Positions 1-7,690 of a stretch of DNA of 22,796 bases are shown here, piece after piece. The stretch is from NCBI GenBank assembly GCA_030631915.1, contig DAOVKF010000007.1, positions 1-22,796 of the forward strand, written 5' to 3'. The position numbers were made by a program, and so were the translations under genes. The notes under the pieces are model-generated. The model saw only the letters and a program-made list of their open reading frames with translations. It had not been told where the DNA came from and did not search any database. Positions within the stretch are counted from its first letter, which is position 1. Each line of letters opens with the position of its first letter. The stretch is from Candidatus Omnitrophota bacterium. Lineage in GTDB: Bacteria; Omnitrophota; Gorgyraeia; Tantalellales; Tantalellaceae.

Positions 1-43
1 AATTCAGTACGTAGACAGTGTAAAGCAACCAAAAGGGACGCCG

Positions 44-63
44 TCTTCCCCCATGGGGGAAGA
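44..63. repeat. 20-nt perfect palindrome upstream of the mannan operon
   Basis: TCTTCCCCCATGGGGGAAGA is a perfect inverted repeat with no spacer, about 65 bp upstream of the -35 box at 126. No T-run follows it, so it does not look like an intrinsic terminator. It could be a protein-binding site or the tail of an upstream transcription unit. No gene is recognisable in positions 1-125 on either strand. Confidence 0.5.
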
Positions 64-125
64 GATCAAAGAACCTGAATATCAAAGTGCCCATAATTCT
101 TGACACTACTTTTATCAGATTTTTT

Positions 126-154
126 TTGACAGAACAGACGGATTTGTGTAAAAT
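126..154 (+). promoter_or_regulatory. Sigma70-type promoter of the mannan locus
   Basis: The -35 box TTGACA (126-131) is separated by exactly 17 bp from the -10 box TAAAAT (149-154), which predicts transcription starting near 161, about 55 nt before the first permease start codon. This is the only strong promoter seen before the first permease gene, and it probably drives at least the permeases and the following lipoprotein gene. A second TTGACA at 100-105 has no fitting -10 box. Confidence 0.75.
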
Positions 155-171
155 AAGACTATCCCTATTTT
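150..171. promoter_or_regulatory. Possible operator overlapping -10 and start site
   Basis: AAAATA (150-155) and TATTTT (166-171) form an inverted repeat around a 10-bp centre that covers the -10 box and the predicted start site. A bound protein there would block RNA polymerase. The ROK regulator encoded at 6369-7631 is the obvious candidate. The assignment is inference, since short AT-rich inverted repeats also arise by chance. Confidence 0.35.
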
Positions 172-215
172 GGGTTGGATGAGTCAACGCTTATCAAAAA
201 TAATTAAAAAGCTTT

Positions 216-1127
216 ATGGAACACGAATCATTCTGGGAAAAGTTAAACAGGCAAAAGGTGTCCTATCTTTTCATAGCGCTTCCAGCCATATTGTTTTTTG
301 TCTTTCAGCTTGTTCCGTTAATCGCATCGTTATTTCTTTCCTTTACTGAATATGATGTTATCCATCCCCCTAAATTTGTGGGGTTGAGAAATTATAAGGC
401 CATTCTTTTCAACGATCCCTTGTTCTGGAAAGCCATGAGGAATACGGTAGTCTATGTCCTGGGGGTCGTTCCCGTGGGTATCTGTATGTCGCTTTTACTC
501 GCCGTGGCTATTGACCAGAAGATCAAGTTTAAAAACTTTTTCAAATCCCTGTTTTTTCTTCCCACGGTTACCGCTATTATCGCGGTGTCGGTGATATGGA
601 AATGGCTTTATGCCGGCGAGAAATACGGTCTGTTGAACTTTGTTATCATGAAACTGGGCGGACAGCCTATTGACTGGCTGGCCAGCCCTGTCTGGACCCT
701 GCCGTCCATAATGATAATGTCGGTATGGTCCGGAATAGGCTATAACATGATCATTTTTCTCGCGGGCCTCCAGACCATACCTCATACCATGTACGAGGCT
801 GCCGAGATAGACGGAGCGGGTTTCTGGAAAAAATTCTTCTATATAACGTTACCGCTCCTGAAACCCACACTGGTGTTTGTATCAATGATGAGCTTTATTT
901 TCAGCTTCCAGGTGTTTGAGCAGGTATATATCATGACCGGAGGGCAGGGAGGTATCGGCGGTGTTTTGAACTGTGCGCTGACCATAGTAGCGTACCTTTA
1001 TGATAAGGGATTTCAGCAGTTCCAGATGGGGTATGCTTCGGCTCTGGCGTATATCATCGCTTTCTGTGTGTTTATCCTGACCATGGTCAATAAAAGCTTT
1101 ATGCGGGAGTCCAGTATAGATTATTGA
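216..1127 (+). CDS. Carbohydrate ABC transporter permease, MalF/UgpA type
   Basis: One of two inner-membrane permease subunits of a sugar ABC importer (303 aa, usual for the family). Visible features: a first membrane segment at about residues 17-40 preceded by a short charged cytoplasmic tail, several further hydrophobic segments, and the binding-protein-dependent permease EAA loop 'YEAAEIDGAGFWKKFFYITLP' at about 192-212, which contacts the ATPase. The ATG at 216 lacks a clear Shine-Dalgarno sequence but is the first start after the promoter. The MalG-like partner follows after 57 bp. Gene context (GH113, GH130) suggests mannooligosaccharides as substrate, which is inference. The family is certain; the substrate is not. 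Confidence 0.9.
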   Translation: MEHESFWEKLNRQKVSYLFIALPAILFFVFQLVPLIASLFLSFTEYDVIHPPKFVGLRNYKAILFNDPLFWKAMRNTVVYVLGVVPVGICMSLLLAVAIDQKIKFKNFFKSLFFLPTVTAIIAVSVIWKWLYAGEKYGLLNFVIMKLGGQPIDWLASPVWTLPSIMIMSVWSGIGYNMIIFLAGLQTIPHTMYEAAEIDGAGFWKKFFYITLPLLKPTLVFVSMMSFIFSFQVFEQVYIMTGGQGGIGGVLNCALTIVAYLYDKGFQQFQMGYASALAYIIAFCVFILTMVNKSFMRESSIDY

Positions 1128-1184
1128 GGTAACTACTTCAGGTAACCGGTTATGAGGTAGGGAAAGCAGGGAGACAAAAGAGAG

Positions 1185-2036
1185 ATGCCAGTTCATGAGG
1201 TCGGTATAAGAAAAGATTCGTTCACCATAAGGACATTTATCTATGTGTTCCTTGTCGCGGGCGCGGTCACAATGGCCGTGCCTTATGTATGGATGTTCGT
1301 GACATCCATTAAACCGCTTGAAGAGATACAGTCCTTTCCGCCGAGTTTTATCGTAGAGAACCCCACGATCGAGCCGTATAAAGACCTTTTCCGCATGGTC
1401 CCCATGTTCCGGTATCTTTTCAACAGTCTTTTTGTGGCCGGGTGCATATCATTATTCAATGTTCTCGCGACATCCCTTGCCGGTTACGCGTTCGCGAAAC
1501 ACCAGTTCTGGGGGAGGGACAAGATATTTTTTATATTTCTGGCCTCACTTATGGTGCCATGGCAGGTGAATATTATCCCGGGATTCGTTATCGTGAAGAA
1601 TCTGGGGTGGTTGAACACTTACAGGGGCCTTATCATCCCGTCCATGGCGTGGTGCGCGTTCGGTATTTTCCTTAACCGTCAGTTCATTTACAGCATACCG
1701 GATGATCTTATTGACGCCGCCAGGATCGACGGGTGCAGCGAATTCAGAATATACTGGCTGGTCATATTACCCCTGATAAAGCCGGTCCTGGCCACGCTGG
1801 CGATATTTACGTTTTTGCAGCAATGGAATAATTTTGTATGGCCACTGGTGATCATCCATACGAGCAGCATGAGGACGCTGCCCCTGGGGCTGGCGGTATT
1901 GACCGGCCAATTCGGAGCTAATTACGCCATGGTGATGGCCGGAGCGGTTGTCGCCACGCTCCCGATGCTCGCCGTGTATCTGATATTCCAGAAATATATA
2001 ATAAAAGGGATAGCTCTCACCGGGTTGAAAGGGTAG
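1185..2036 (+). CDS. Carbohydrate ABC transporter permease, MalG/UgpE type
   Basis: Second permease subunit of the importer (283 aa). It shows a hydrophobic segment at about 18-38 ending in the family hallmark 'VPYVWMFVTSIKP', further membrane segments, and the EAA loop with 'DAARIDGCSEFRIYWLVILP' at about 178-197. The C-terminus 'YIIKGIALTGLKG' is typical of this family. A GGGAGA/AAGAGAG stretch precedes the ATG. The intergenic gap of 57 bp holds a small palindrome, TAACCGGTTA. It must pair with the 216-1127 permease, the solute-binding lipoprotein at 7691-8920 and an ATPase encoded elsewhere. Confidence 0.9.
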   Translation: MPVHEVGIRKDSFTIRTFIYVFLVAGAVTMAVPYVWMFVTSIKPLEEIQSFPPSFIVENPTIEPYKDLFRMVPMFRYLFNSLFVAGCISLFNVLATSLAGYAFAKHQFWGRDKIFFIFLASLMVPWQVNIIPGFVIVKNLGWLNTYRGLIIPSMAWCAFGIFLNRQFIYSIPDDLIDAARIDGCSEFRIYWLVILPLIKPVLATLAIFTFLQQWNNFVWPLVIIHTSSMRTLPLGLAVLTGQFGANYAMVMAGAVVATLPMLAVYLIFQKYIIKGIALTGLKG

Positions 2037-2081
2037 GACACGGATCCTGAACCGAAATAAGGGAAGGAAGAAAAAGGAAAA

Positions 2082-3725
2082 ATGAAAAAACACATAACTT
2101 TCGCGGTAATATTCATTTCGGCGTATCTGCTGGTTTCCGGATGCGCTAAAAAAGAGGGGATCCCCGCCCCTGAAGAGGAGTCCGCGGGTTCAAAAGGCAA
2201 GGCGATAGCGTTGCTGGAGCATGTGGAAGTTCTGCCGGATGACCCGCTTTATTATATCCCGGCCACTGACGCGAAAGCTTCGAGCTTTGACCAGACCCCT
2301 GATTGGGCGCCGGAGCCGAACGCCATGGCCACTGTCGACGGGGACTTGCTGACAAGATGGTCAAGTAATTATGAGGAGGGGGGGCAGTGGATATATTTTG
2401 ATCTTGGCGCCGAAAGCATCGTTAACAACGTTATAATACGATGGGAGAGGGCCTATGCCACTGAATATCAGATACTTGTTTCCACGGACATGCGGACATG
2501 GCAGGAGGTTTACCGGGAAGAAAACGGCCGGGGCGGAACACAGGAAGCGGTTTTCCCTGCGGTCAGGTGCCGGTATGTAAAGATCCTGGGCACGGAAAAG
2601 ATAGAGGACAAATGGGGTATTTCAATATGGGAGGTCGAGATATTCGGCCCCCGAACCCTCAATCCCCATTCGACTGCTCCGAAAAAAGAATATCTTGCCA
2701 AGGGAGAGGTTGATGCTAAAAGAAAAGAGGCTGATGAGTTAATAGAAGAATTGTCCTCACCGATCGTTCCACTGAGTAAAAACCCTTTCCAGCAGGGCGT
2801 TGTATATACTTCGTGGACAGCGGAAGAGATGTTGCTGCCGGCATCGGATTTTACGCTTGTCCGGCTGAAAGAGATGGGGTTCGATACGGTATCGGTGATG
2901 GTCCCGGCTTATCAGGATACCCTTGATTCGGAAATTATTTTTACCAATGACGCACCCGGGGGAGATACTCCCACGGAAGAAGCCCTGGAACACGCCATAG
3001 AGACCTGCCACAAGCTCGGGCTGAGGGTCATGTTAAAACTTCATGTCGATCCGAGAACGGATGAGGCGCGGGTGGATATACGCCCCTCAGAAAAATGGTT
3101 TGATTCATATGAGGAGATGGTGCTGCGGTATGCCGCTCTGGCGCAGAAAAACAATGTTGAGATATTCTCCGTGGGGACGGAACTTGAAGCGACAACGTTT
3201 GACGCCTGGACGCACAGATGGAAGGGAATAATAGCCCGGGTGCGTGATATATTCAAGGGCGTCATTACCTATTCAGCGAACTGGACAGAGTATAATGAAG
3301 TCCCTTTCGCGGACGAAATGGATTATATGGGTATCGACGCGTATTTCCCGCTTACAGAGAAGGACGATCCTTCCGTGGAAGAGCTGGTGGCGGCATGGGA
3401 GAAAAGGGCGGATGAGATAGAGGAGTGGGTCAAGGAAAACGGGTTTGAGGATAAAGGCGTCGTGTTTACCGAGGCGGGATACACTTCCGCGGATGGCACG
3501 AACAGACAGCCGTGGGCCGCTATATCGAACCGGGAAGACCAGCAGGAGCAGGCGGATTGCCTTGAGGCGATGTTCGAGGTATTCAGCAAGAGACCGTGGT
3601 TCAACGGGAATTATCTGTGGCAGTATATGCCGCAGGAGAGATGGAGCCCGCTGGGGTTCACGATCGATAACAAGAAAGCGGAGAAAGTCGTCAGGGAATG
3701 GATCGAACGGCTTAAAAAAACCTAA
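2082..3725 (+). CDS. Secreted lipoprotein: F5/8 type C domain plus GH113-type mannanase domain
   Basis: A 547-aa surface or periplasmic lipoprotein. The signal peptide ends in lipobox LVSGC, with the lipidated Cys at about 21. Residues 60-190 form a galactose-binding-like (F5/8 type C, CBM32-like) domain, from 'PATDAKASSF' to 'IWEVEIFGP'. A charged helical linker leads to a TIM-barrel glycosidase at about 235-545. Two acidic motifs fit GH113 endo-beta-1,4-mannanases: 'FSVGTELE' (acid/base candidate E367) and 'FTEAGYTS' (nucleophile candidate E464). A purine-rich GGAAGG-type ribosome site precedes the ATG, 45 bp after the permease. A paralogous barrel lies at 5240-6325. Family placement comes from motifs and the mannan context; mannan specificity is inferred. 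Confidence 0.8.
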   Translation: MKKHITFAVIFISAYLLVSGCAKKEGIPAPEEESAGSKGKAIALLEHVEVLPDDPLYYIPATDAKASSFDQTPDWAPEPNAMATVDGDLLTRWSSNYEEGGQWIYFDLGAESIVNNVIIRWERAYATEYQILVSTDMRTWQEVYREENGRGGTQEAVFPAVRCRYVKILGTEKIEDKWGISIWEVEIFGPRTLNPHSTAPKKEYLAKGEVDAKRKEADELIEELSSPIVPLSKNPFQQGVVYTSWTAEEMLLPASDFTLVRLKEMGFDTVSVMVPAYQDTLDSEIIFTNDAPGGDTPTEEALEHAIETCHKLGLRVMLKLHVDPRTDEARVDIRPSEKWFDSYEEMVLRYAALAQKNNVEIFSVGTELEATTFDAWTHRWKGIIARVRDIFKGVITYSANWTEYNEVPFADEMDYMGIDAYFPLTEKDDPSVEELVAAWEKRADEIEEWVKENGFEDKGVVFTEAGYTSADGTNRQPWAAISNREDQQEQADCLEAMFEVFSKRPWFNGNYLWQYMPQERWSPLGFTIDNKKAEKVVREWIERLKKT

Positions 3726-3740
3726 AGAAGGAGGTCACAG

Positions 3741-4331
3741 ATGAAGAAGGTACTATTTATACTCGCTCTGGTCGGTTTGTTTTTCGTAGCGCCGGTCAGC
3801 CAGGGACACGCGGCCGAAGTCCTTTTTGATTTTGAGGACGGTTTGCAGGGGTGGGAGATCCCGGACTGGGCCTATGAGAAACCCGATCATGGCCAGAAAG
3901 ATCTGGGTCTTTCTGACAAGTTCGCGAAAACCGGAAAACAGAGCATGGAACTGACCCTGGAATTTCCCGGTGACAGATGGATGGGTGGCATTATCGAGAT
4001 AATGCAGTATTACGACTGGACCGATTACAGCGCGATAGCAGTGGATGTATATCTTCCGGAGGACGCGCCGCATGGTCTAAAAGCGAAACTGATACTTACT
4101 GTCGGTGATACGTGGAAATGGGCTGAAATGAGCAAGTCCTTCACTCTTGTTCCGGGCGAATGGGTGACGTTAAGTGGCGACTTAACGCCCGGAAGCATAG
4201 ATTGGAGAAGGATCCAGGTGGATGATTCTTTTCGCCAGGATGTGAGGAAGATAGATATACGGATCGCGTCGAACGGGAAGCCGGCATATTCCGGCCCCGT
4301 GTATATCGACAATGTGAGAGTTATAGAGTAA
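3741..4331 (+). CDS. Secreted carbohydrate-binding protein, CBM27-like jelly roll
   Basis: A 196-aa protein with a cleavable signal peptide (hydrophobic core 4-20, likely cut after GHA at about 24) followed by one beta-sandwich domain. It starts 'VLFDFEDGLQGW' and ends 'YSGPVYIDNVRVIE', with Trp/Tyr-rich strands between (IEIMQYYDW, GDTWKWAEM). This layout matches carbohydrate-binding modules of the galactose-binding-like fold and is closest, from memory, to CBM27 mannan-binding modules. There is no catalytic domain, so it probably acts as a free-standing glycan-binding protein that helps the GH113 enzymes. The stop of the upstream gene is 15 bp away and AAGGAGG precedes the ATG. A close paralogue follows at 4487. 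Confidence 0.7.
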   Translation: MKKVLFILALVGLFFVAPVSQGHAAEVLFDFEDGLQGWEIPDWAYEKPDHGQKDLGLSDKFAKTGKQSMELTLEFPGDRWMGGIIEIMQYYDWTDYSAIAVDVYLPEDAPHGLKAKLILTVGDTWKWAEMSKSFTLVPGEWVTLSGDLTPGSIDWRRIQVDDSFRQDVRKIDIRIASNGKPAYSGPVYIDNVRVIE

Positions 4332-4373
4332 TTTCTGGCGGGGATTCGGATCTATGGCAGAGAGGGCCTCTTT

Positions 4374-4411
4374 CGTCCGTATCCTCTCCCGGATGGGAGA
4401 GGGTATGGACG
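4374..4411 (+). promoter_or_regulatory. Strong RNA hairpin between the two CBM genes
   Basis: A 17-bp stem (CGTCCGTATCCTCTCCC paired with GGGAGAGGGTATGGACG, two G-U pairs) closes a GGAT loop. No T-run follows, so it is not a standard intrinsic terminator. It sits in the 155-bp gap between paralogous binding-protein genes and could stabilise the 3' end of the upstream mRNA or be a processing site. The role is inferred. Confidence 0.65.
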
Positions 4412-4486
4412 GAGGTCTGTCCCATGGATGTTAGATCTGTATCTTCAAAAAAACCATACAAGCAAAAAAAAGGAAGGAAAATAAAA

Positions 4487-5179
4487 ATGATGAATTCGCG
4501 GTCTGGTTTAGCGGCGTGGTGCGTGATTTTCGCCTCCTGTTTTTCGGTTCTTTTTCTCGCCGGATGCGGCAGGGGGGAACCGGATACCGGCACAAAAATC
4601 CCGTCAACAGAGGAAGGGCCGTCCACGGTGCCTTCACCGTCCCGGGAGCCGATAACCGAGGAGAGGACGTTTTACGATTTCGAAACAGATCTCGATGGCT
4701 GGGAAGTCCCGATCTGGGCGGAAGGGAAAAATGATTATGTGGCCAGGGAGGTGATGATCTCCCCGGATGTGGCTTCCAGCGGCGCTCACAGCATGAGAAC
4801 GGTCGTGGATTTTCCGGGGAATATGTGGTCTGCCGGGCTTGTGGAAATACAGCAATATCTGAATCTCAGTTCCTACCGGGTCATAAGCGGTGACATTTAT
4901 ATTCCCGGGGACGTCCCTCTCGGCCTTAAAGCCAAGTTTATCCTTACTGTCGGGAACAACTGGAAATGGGTTGAAATGAGCAGAAGTGTGCCTCTTATTC
5001 CCGGAGAATGGGTGACGCTCACCGCGAGCATTGAACCTGGAAGCTATGACTGGAAAAGGGTCGTCCCTGACGAAAAATTCGCGGAAGACGTCAGAAAGAT
5101 AGCCTTGAGGATCGAGTCAAACAGGAAACCCAGGTATTCCGGGCCTGTATATATAGACAATATAAGAGTCGGGAAATAG
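4487..5179 (+). CDS. Carbohydrate-binding lipoprotein, paralogue of the 3741-4331 protein
   Basis: A 230-aa lipoprotein (signal peptide with lipobox LAGC) with a Pro/Thr/Ser/Glu-rich linker and then a domain clearly paralogous to the preceding gene. Shared blocks include 'GLKAKFILTVG', 'NWKWVEMS', 'PGEWVTL' and 'RYSGPVYIDNIRV'. I chose the ATG at 4487 because AGGAAGG lies at 4471-4477 and a proper signal peptide follows; starting at 4424 would add 21 charged residues before it. The upstream copy appears soluble and this one lipid-anchored, so the duplication may give one free and one tethered mannan-binding module. The CBM27-like assignment is by layout only. Confidence 0.7.
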   Translation: MMNSRSGLAAWCVIFASCFSVLFLAGCGRGEPDTGTKIPSTEEGPSTVPSPSREPITEERTFYDFETDLDGWEVPIWAEGKNDYVAREVMISPDVASSGAHSMRTVVDFPGNMWSAGLVEIQQYLNLSSYRVISGDIYIPGDVPLGLKAKFILTVGNNWKWVEMSRSVPLIPGEWVTLTASIEPGSYDWKRVVPDEKFAEDVRKIALRIESNRKPRYSGPVYIDNIRVGK

Positions 5180-5189
5180 GCGAACGCCG

Positions 5190-5210
5190 GCCACCGGTAA
5201 GGTGGTTTTT
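5190..5210 (+). terminator. Weak terminator- or attenuator-like hairpin
   Basis: GCCACC and GGTGGT pair around a GGTAA loop and run into TTTTT. The stem is only 6 bp with one wobble. It lies between the lipoprotein gene and the second GH113-type gene, so partial termination could lower expression of the downstream genes. Confidence 0.35.
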
Positions 5211-5239
5211 ATGACTTCAGGACAAAGGAAGGTCAGAAC

Positions 5240-6325
5240 ATGGATCGCGTAAAGATAGGCGTAATAATAGTCGTGGGTGTCGCAGTGCTTGTTGTTGCCG
5301 GTCTTTTTGTCGCCGGGATACTCGGGAACAGGAACGCGGAAGAGACATCCTTGCAATTCCAAAAAGGCATAGGATATGTTTCATGGTCCGAAAAGGGATA
5401 TCTCACGCCCGGATCTGACAGTTCGCTGGAAATTCTGAGCAAAACCGGGGCGGACTGGGTGGGTATTCTGGTGATCTGGTACCAGACGAACTGCTGGAGC
5501 GGCGATATCAGGAAGCTGGAGATAACCCCTTCTGACGAGGCCGTTACACACGCCATACAGAAGGCGCATGAACTCGGCTTGAAAGTCATGTTGAAACCGC
5601 ATCTGGATATCCTGGACAAATCCGGCGGAAGCTGGAGAGGCGAGATAGGTTGCCTGAAGGAGGAGGAGTGGAAGGCATGGTTTGAACGCTACACGGCATT
5701 CATAATGCATTACGTTGAAATGGCGCGGGAGGAAAAAGTCGAGATGGTCTGTATCGGCACGGAACTTTCCACCACGGCGACCACAAAAGGATATTTATGG
5801 AGAGACCTGATAGAGAAGATCAGGGGTGAATACGACGGGCTGTTGACCTATGCCGCCCACTGGGATCGATACATGGATATCCGTTTTTGGGATATGCTGG
5901 ATTATGTGGGGATAAACGCGTATTTTCCGTTAACGGAAAAATTGAAGCCTTCACGCGAGGAATTAAGGCAGGGATGGCAGAAATGGGTCAGGGAGATGGA
6001 GGATTTCCAGGGAAAAATAAAAAAACCGATAATTTTTCCCGAGATCGGTTGTAATGCCTGCGACGGCGCGGCTATCCGCCCCTGGGAACACGCGCCGAGA
6101 AGAGAAGTGAACCTGAAACTGCAGGCCGATTTTTACAGGGTCCTGCAGGAGGTCTTCTTTGAGAAAAAATGGTTTTACGGTCAGTACTGGTGGTACTGGG
6201 GAACAAACCCTAATATGGGAGGTCGGCACAACCGTGGATTTACTTTTCAGAACAAACCGGCTGAACAGGTTGTAAAGGAATGGTACGCGAAGCCGGTTCC
6301 CGCAAAAACCAAATTCGATAAATGA
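5240..6325 (+). CDS. Membrane-anchored GH113-type glycoside hydrolase
   Basis: A 361-aa protein with an N-terminal membrane anchor (about residues 6-28, no lipobox) and a TIM-barrel domain homologous to the C-terminal part of the 2082-3725 protein; both contain 'GxxAYFPLTEK'. Candidate catalytic residues are E175 in 'CIGTELS' (acid/base) and E268 in 'FPEIGCNA' (nucleophile), as in GH113 beta-mannanases. It has aromatic-rich C-terminal strands ('WFYGQYWWYWG') that may line the substrate cleft. AAGGAAGG precedes the ATG by about 8 nt. It probably works in the periplasm on mannooligosaccharides or as a second mannanase. Which of endo- or exo-action applies cannot be seen. Confidence 0.75.
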   Translation: MDRVKIGVIIVVGVAVLVVAGLFVAGILGNRNAEETSLQFQKGIGYVSWSEKGYLTPGSDSSLEILSKTGADWVGILVIWYQTNCWSGDIRKLEITPSDEAVTHAIQKAHELGLKVMLKPHLDILDKSGGSWRGEIGCLKEEEWKAWFERYTAFIMHYVEMAREEKVEMVCIGTELSTTATTKGYLWRDLIEKIRGEYDGLLTYAAHWDRYMDIRFWDMLDYVGINAYFPLTEKLKPSREELRQGWQKWVREMEDFQGKIKKPIIFPEIGCNACDGAAIRPWEHAPRREVNLKLQADFYRVLQEVFFEKKWFYGQYWWYWGTNPNMGGRHNRGFTFQNKPAEQVVKEWYAKPVPAKTKFDK

Positions 6326-6368
6326 GTAGCGGATACGAAACTGAATTTAAAAAGCGAGGGGGATGATG

Positions 6369-7631
6369 ATGAAAGATTTTCTGGACAAGGAAACAAGATT
6401 ATCCGAGAAGAGGCGGAGAAATCTCAGTATTCTTGATGCCATCCGCAGAAGCGGCGAAGCGTCCCGCGCTGAGATCTCGAGGTTAACGGACCTTAACATT
6501 GTCACGGTCTCAAATTATGTGAGCAAATACGTGAAAGAGGGACTCGTCATTGAAACAGGTCTGGATATTTCCTCGGGCGGGAGGAGGCCGGAGCTTTTGA
6601 AACTCAACCCCGAATACTGTTACAGTCTGGGGATAGATCTCGGAGCCCCCCATCTTGCGATAGGCGCTTCCATAGTCGCGGTCCTCCTGGATGTGACCGG
6701 AAAGATCGTGGCGAAAGAGACTGTAAAAAAAGAGAGGGAATCGTTCGAGAAATTGACGGACAGGGTCCTGGATACGGCCGGCCGGCTGATAGAAAGATCA
6801 GGCGTTCCGTCTTCAGCTATAAAGGGTATCGGAGTGGGAATGTGGGGGGTCATCGACAGATACAGGAGCATAGTGAGATATGCGGTCGAGGAAGAGAATA
6901 TAGTAAGTTATACCGGACTTCTGGATCAGCTTGAAACCAGGTTCGGCGCTCCGGCGATGCTCGAGCATGACGCGACGCTTGCGGCGTTCGGCGAAAAATG
7001 GTCGGGCATTGGCGCGATCAGCGGCGCGGAAAACCTTATTTTCATGTGTTCTGATTCGAGTTGCGGGCTTGTCATGAGGGGTGAGCTTTATTACGGCGCC
7101 ACCAAAAGCGCCGGAGAGCTGAACATCAACCCGCCCCGGTCCGATACGGAAGAATCCTCGCCGGATAAATGCTGGGCCGGTTATGGGTATGGCTGCTGCC
7201 TGCGCTCGAGGGGACTGGACCTGGGCATGCCTGCCAGGGCCCGTGCGTATCTCGCCGAACATCCGGGCGAGGGTTTACGGCTTATGGAACTGGCCGGGGG
7301 CGATCCGGAGAACATTGATTTCGATACGATAAAAGAGGCCGCGGACAAGGGAGACGAGGTCGCTAAAAAGATGGTGGATGACGCGGGAGAATATATCGGC
7401 GCCAAGATCGCGTTTTTGATCAATCTTTTCAATCCGGAAGTTGTAATAATAGGCAGGGGGATAGAAACGGCGGGGGACATCTTTTTTACCGCGATAAGGC
7501 GGTCTGTGCGCAGATGGGCCTACGAGGAATCCGTAAAGATCGTAAAAATACTTCCCGCCAGTTTAGGAGAGGACGCTGTGGCCGTAGGAGCTGCCGCCCT
7601 GGTCACGCAGGACTTTTTTTCCAGGGTCTGA
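6369..7631 (+). CDS. ROK-family transcriptional regulator
   Basis: About 420 aa. The N-terminal winged helix-turn-helix (residues 10-75, 'EASRAEISRLTDLNIVTVSNYVSKYVKEG' region) is followed by a ROK sugar-kinase-like domain with the phosphate motif 'GIDLGAPHLAIG' and the active-site-like segment 'LEHDATLAAFGEKW'. ROK regulators repress sugar operons until a sugar ligand binds. The zinc motif, usually CxCGxxGC, reads 'CWAGYGYGCC', so metal binding may differ. Three ATGs in a row occur at 6363, 6366 and 6369; GAGGGGG at 6356-6362 gives the best spacing to 6366 or 6369. It lies inside the mannan locus and is its likely controller. Confidence 0.85.
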   Translation: MKDFLDKETRLSEKRRRNLSILDAIRRSGEASRAEISRLTDLNIVTVSNYVSKYVKEGLVIETGLDISSGGRRPELLKLNPEYCYSLGIDLGAPHLAIGASIVAVLLDVTGKIVAKETVKKERESFEKLTDRVLDTAGRLIERSGVPSSAIKGIGVGMWGVIDRYRSIVRYAVEEENIVSYTGLLDQLETRFGAPAMLEHDATLAAFGEKWSGIGAISGAENLIFMCSDSSCGLVMRGELYYGATKSAGELNINPPRSDTEESSPDKCWAGYGYGCCLRSRGLDLGMPARARAYLAEHPGEGLRLMELAGGDPENIDFDTIKEAADKGDEVAKKMVDDAGEYIGAKIAFLINLFNPEVVIIGRGIETAGDIFFTAIRRSVRRWAYEESVKIVKILPASLGEDAVAVGAAALVTQDFFSRV

Positions 7632-7650
7632 TATTCCCCTGTTGCTGATA

Positions 7651-7666
7651 AGCGGACTATTCCGCT
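7651..7666 (+). promoter_or_regulatory. Small hairpin before the solute-binding protein gene
   Basis: AGCGGA and TCCGCT form a perfect 6-bp stem with a CTAT loop, just before the AAGGAGG ribosome site of the next gene. There is no U-run. It could mark a processing or stabilising site that lets the binding protein be made in excess of the permeases. Function is inferred. Confidence 0.35.
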
Positions 7667-7690
7667 CCCGTGTAAGGAGGTTGGATAAGT

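Noticed and set aside
100..105. Second TTGACA as an extra promoter
   Set aside because: No acceptable -10 hexamer lies 16-18 bp downstream.
4424..4486. Longer start for the second binding lipoprotein
   Set aside because: It adds a charged leader before a good lipoprotein signal peptide; AGGAAGG points to the ATG at 4487.
6813..7262. 149-codon open frame antisense to the ROK gene
   Set aside because: It mirrors the codon structure of a clear ROK gene, shows no domain and has no ribosome site; the same holds for other long antisense frames such as 8363-8821 and 12727-13299.
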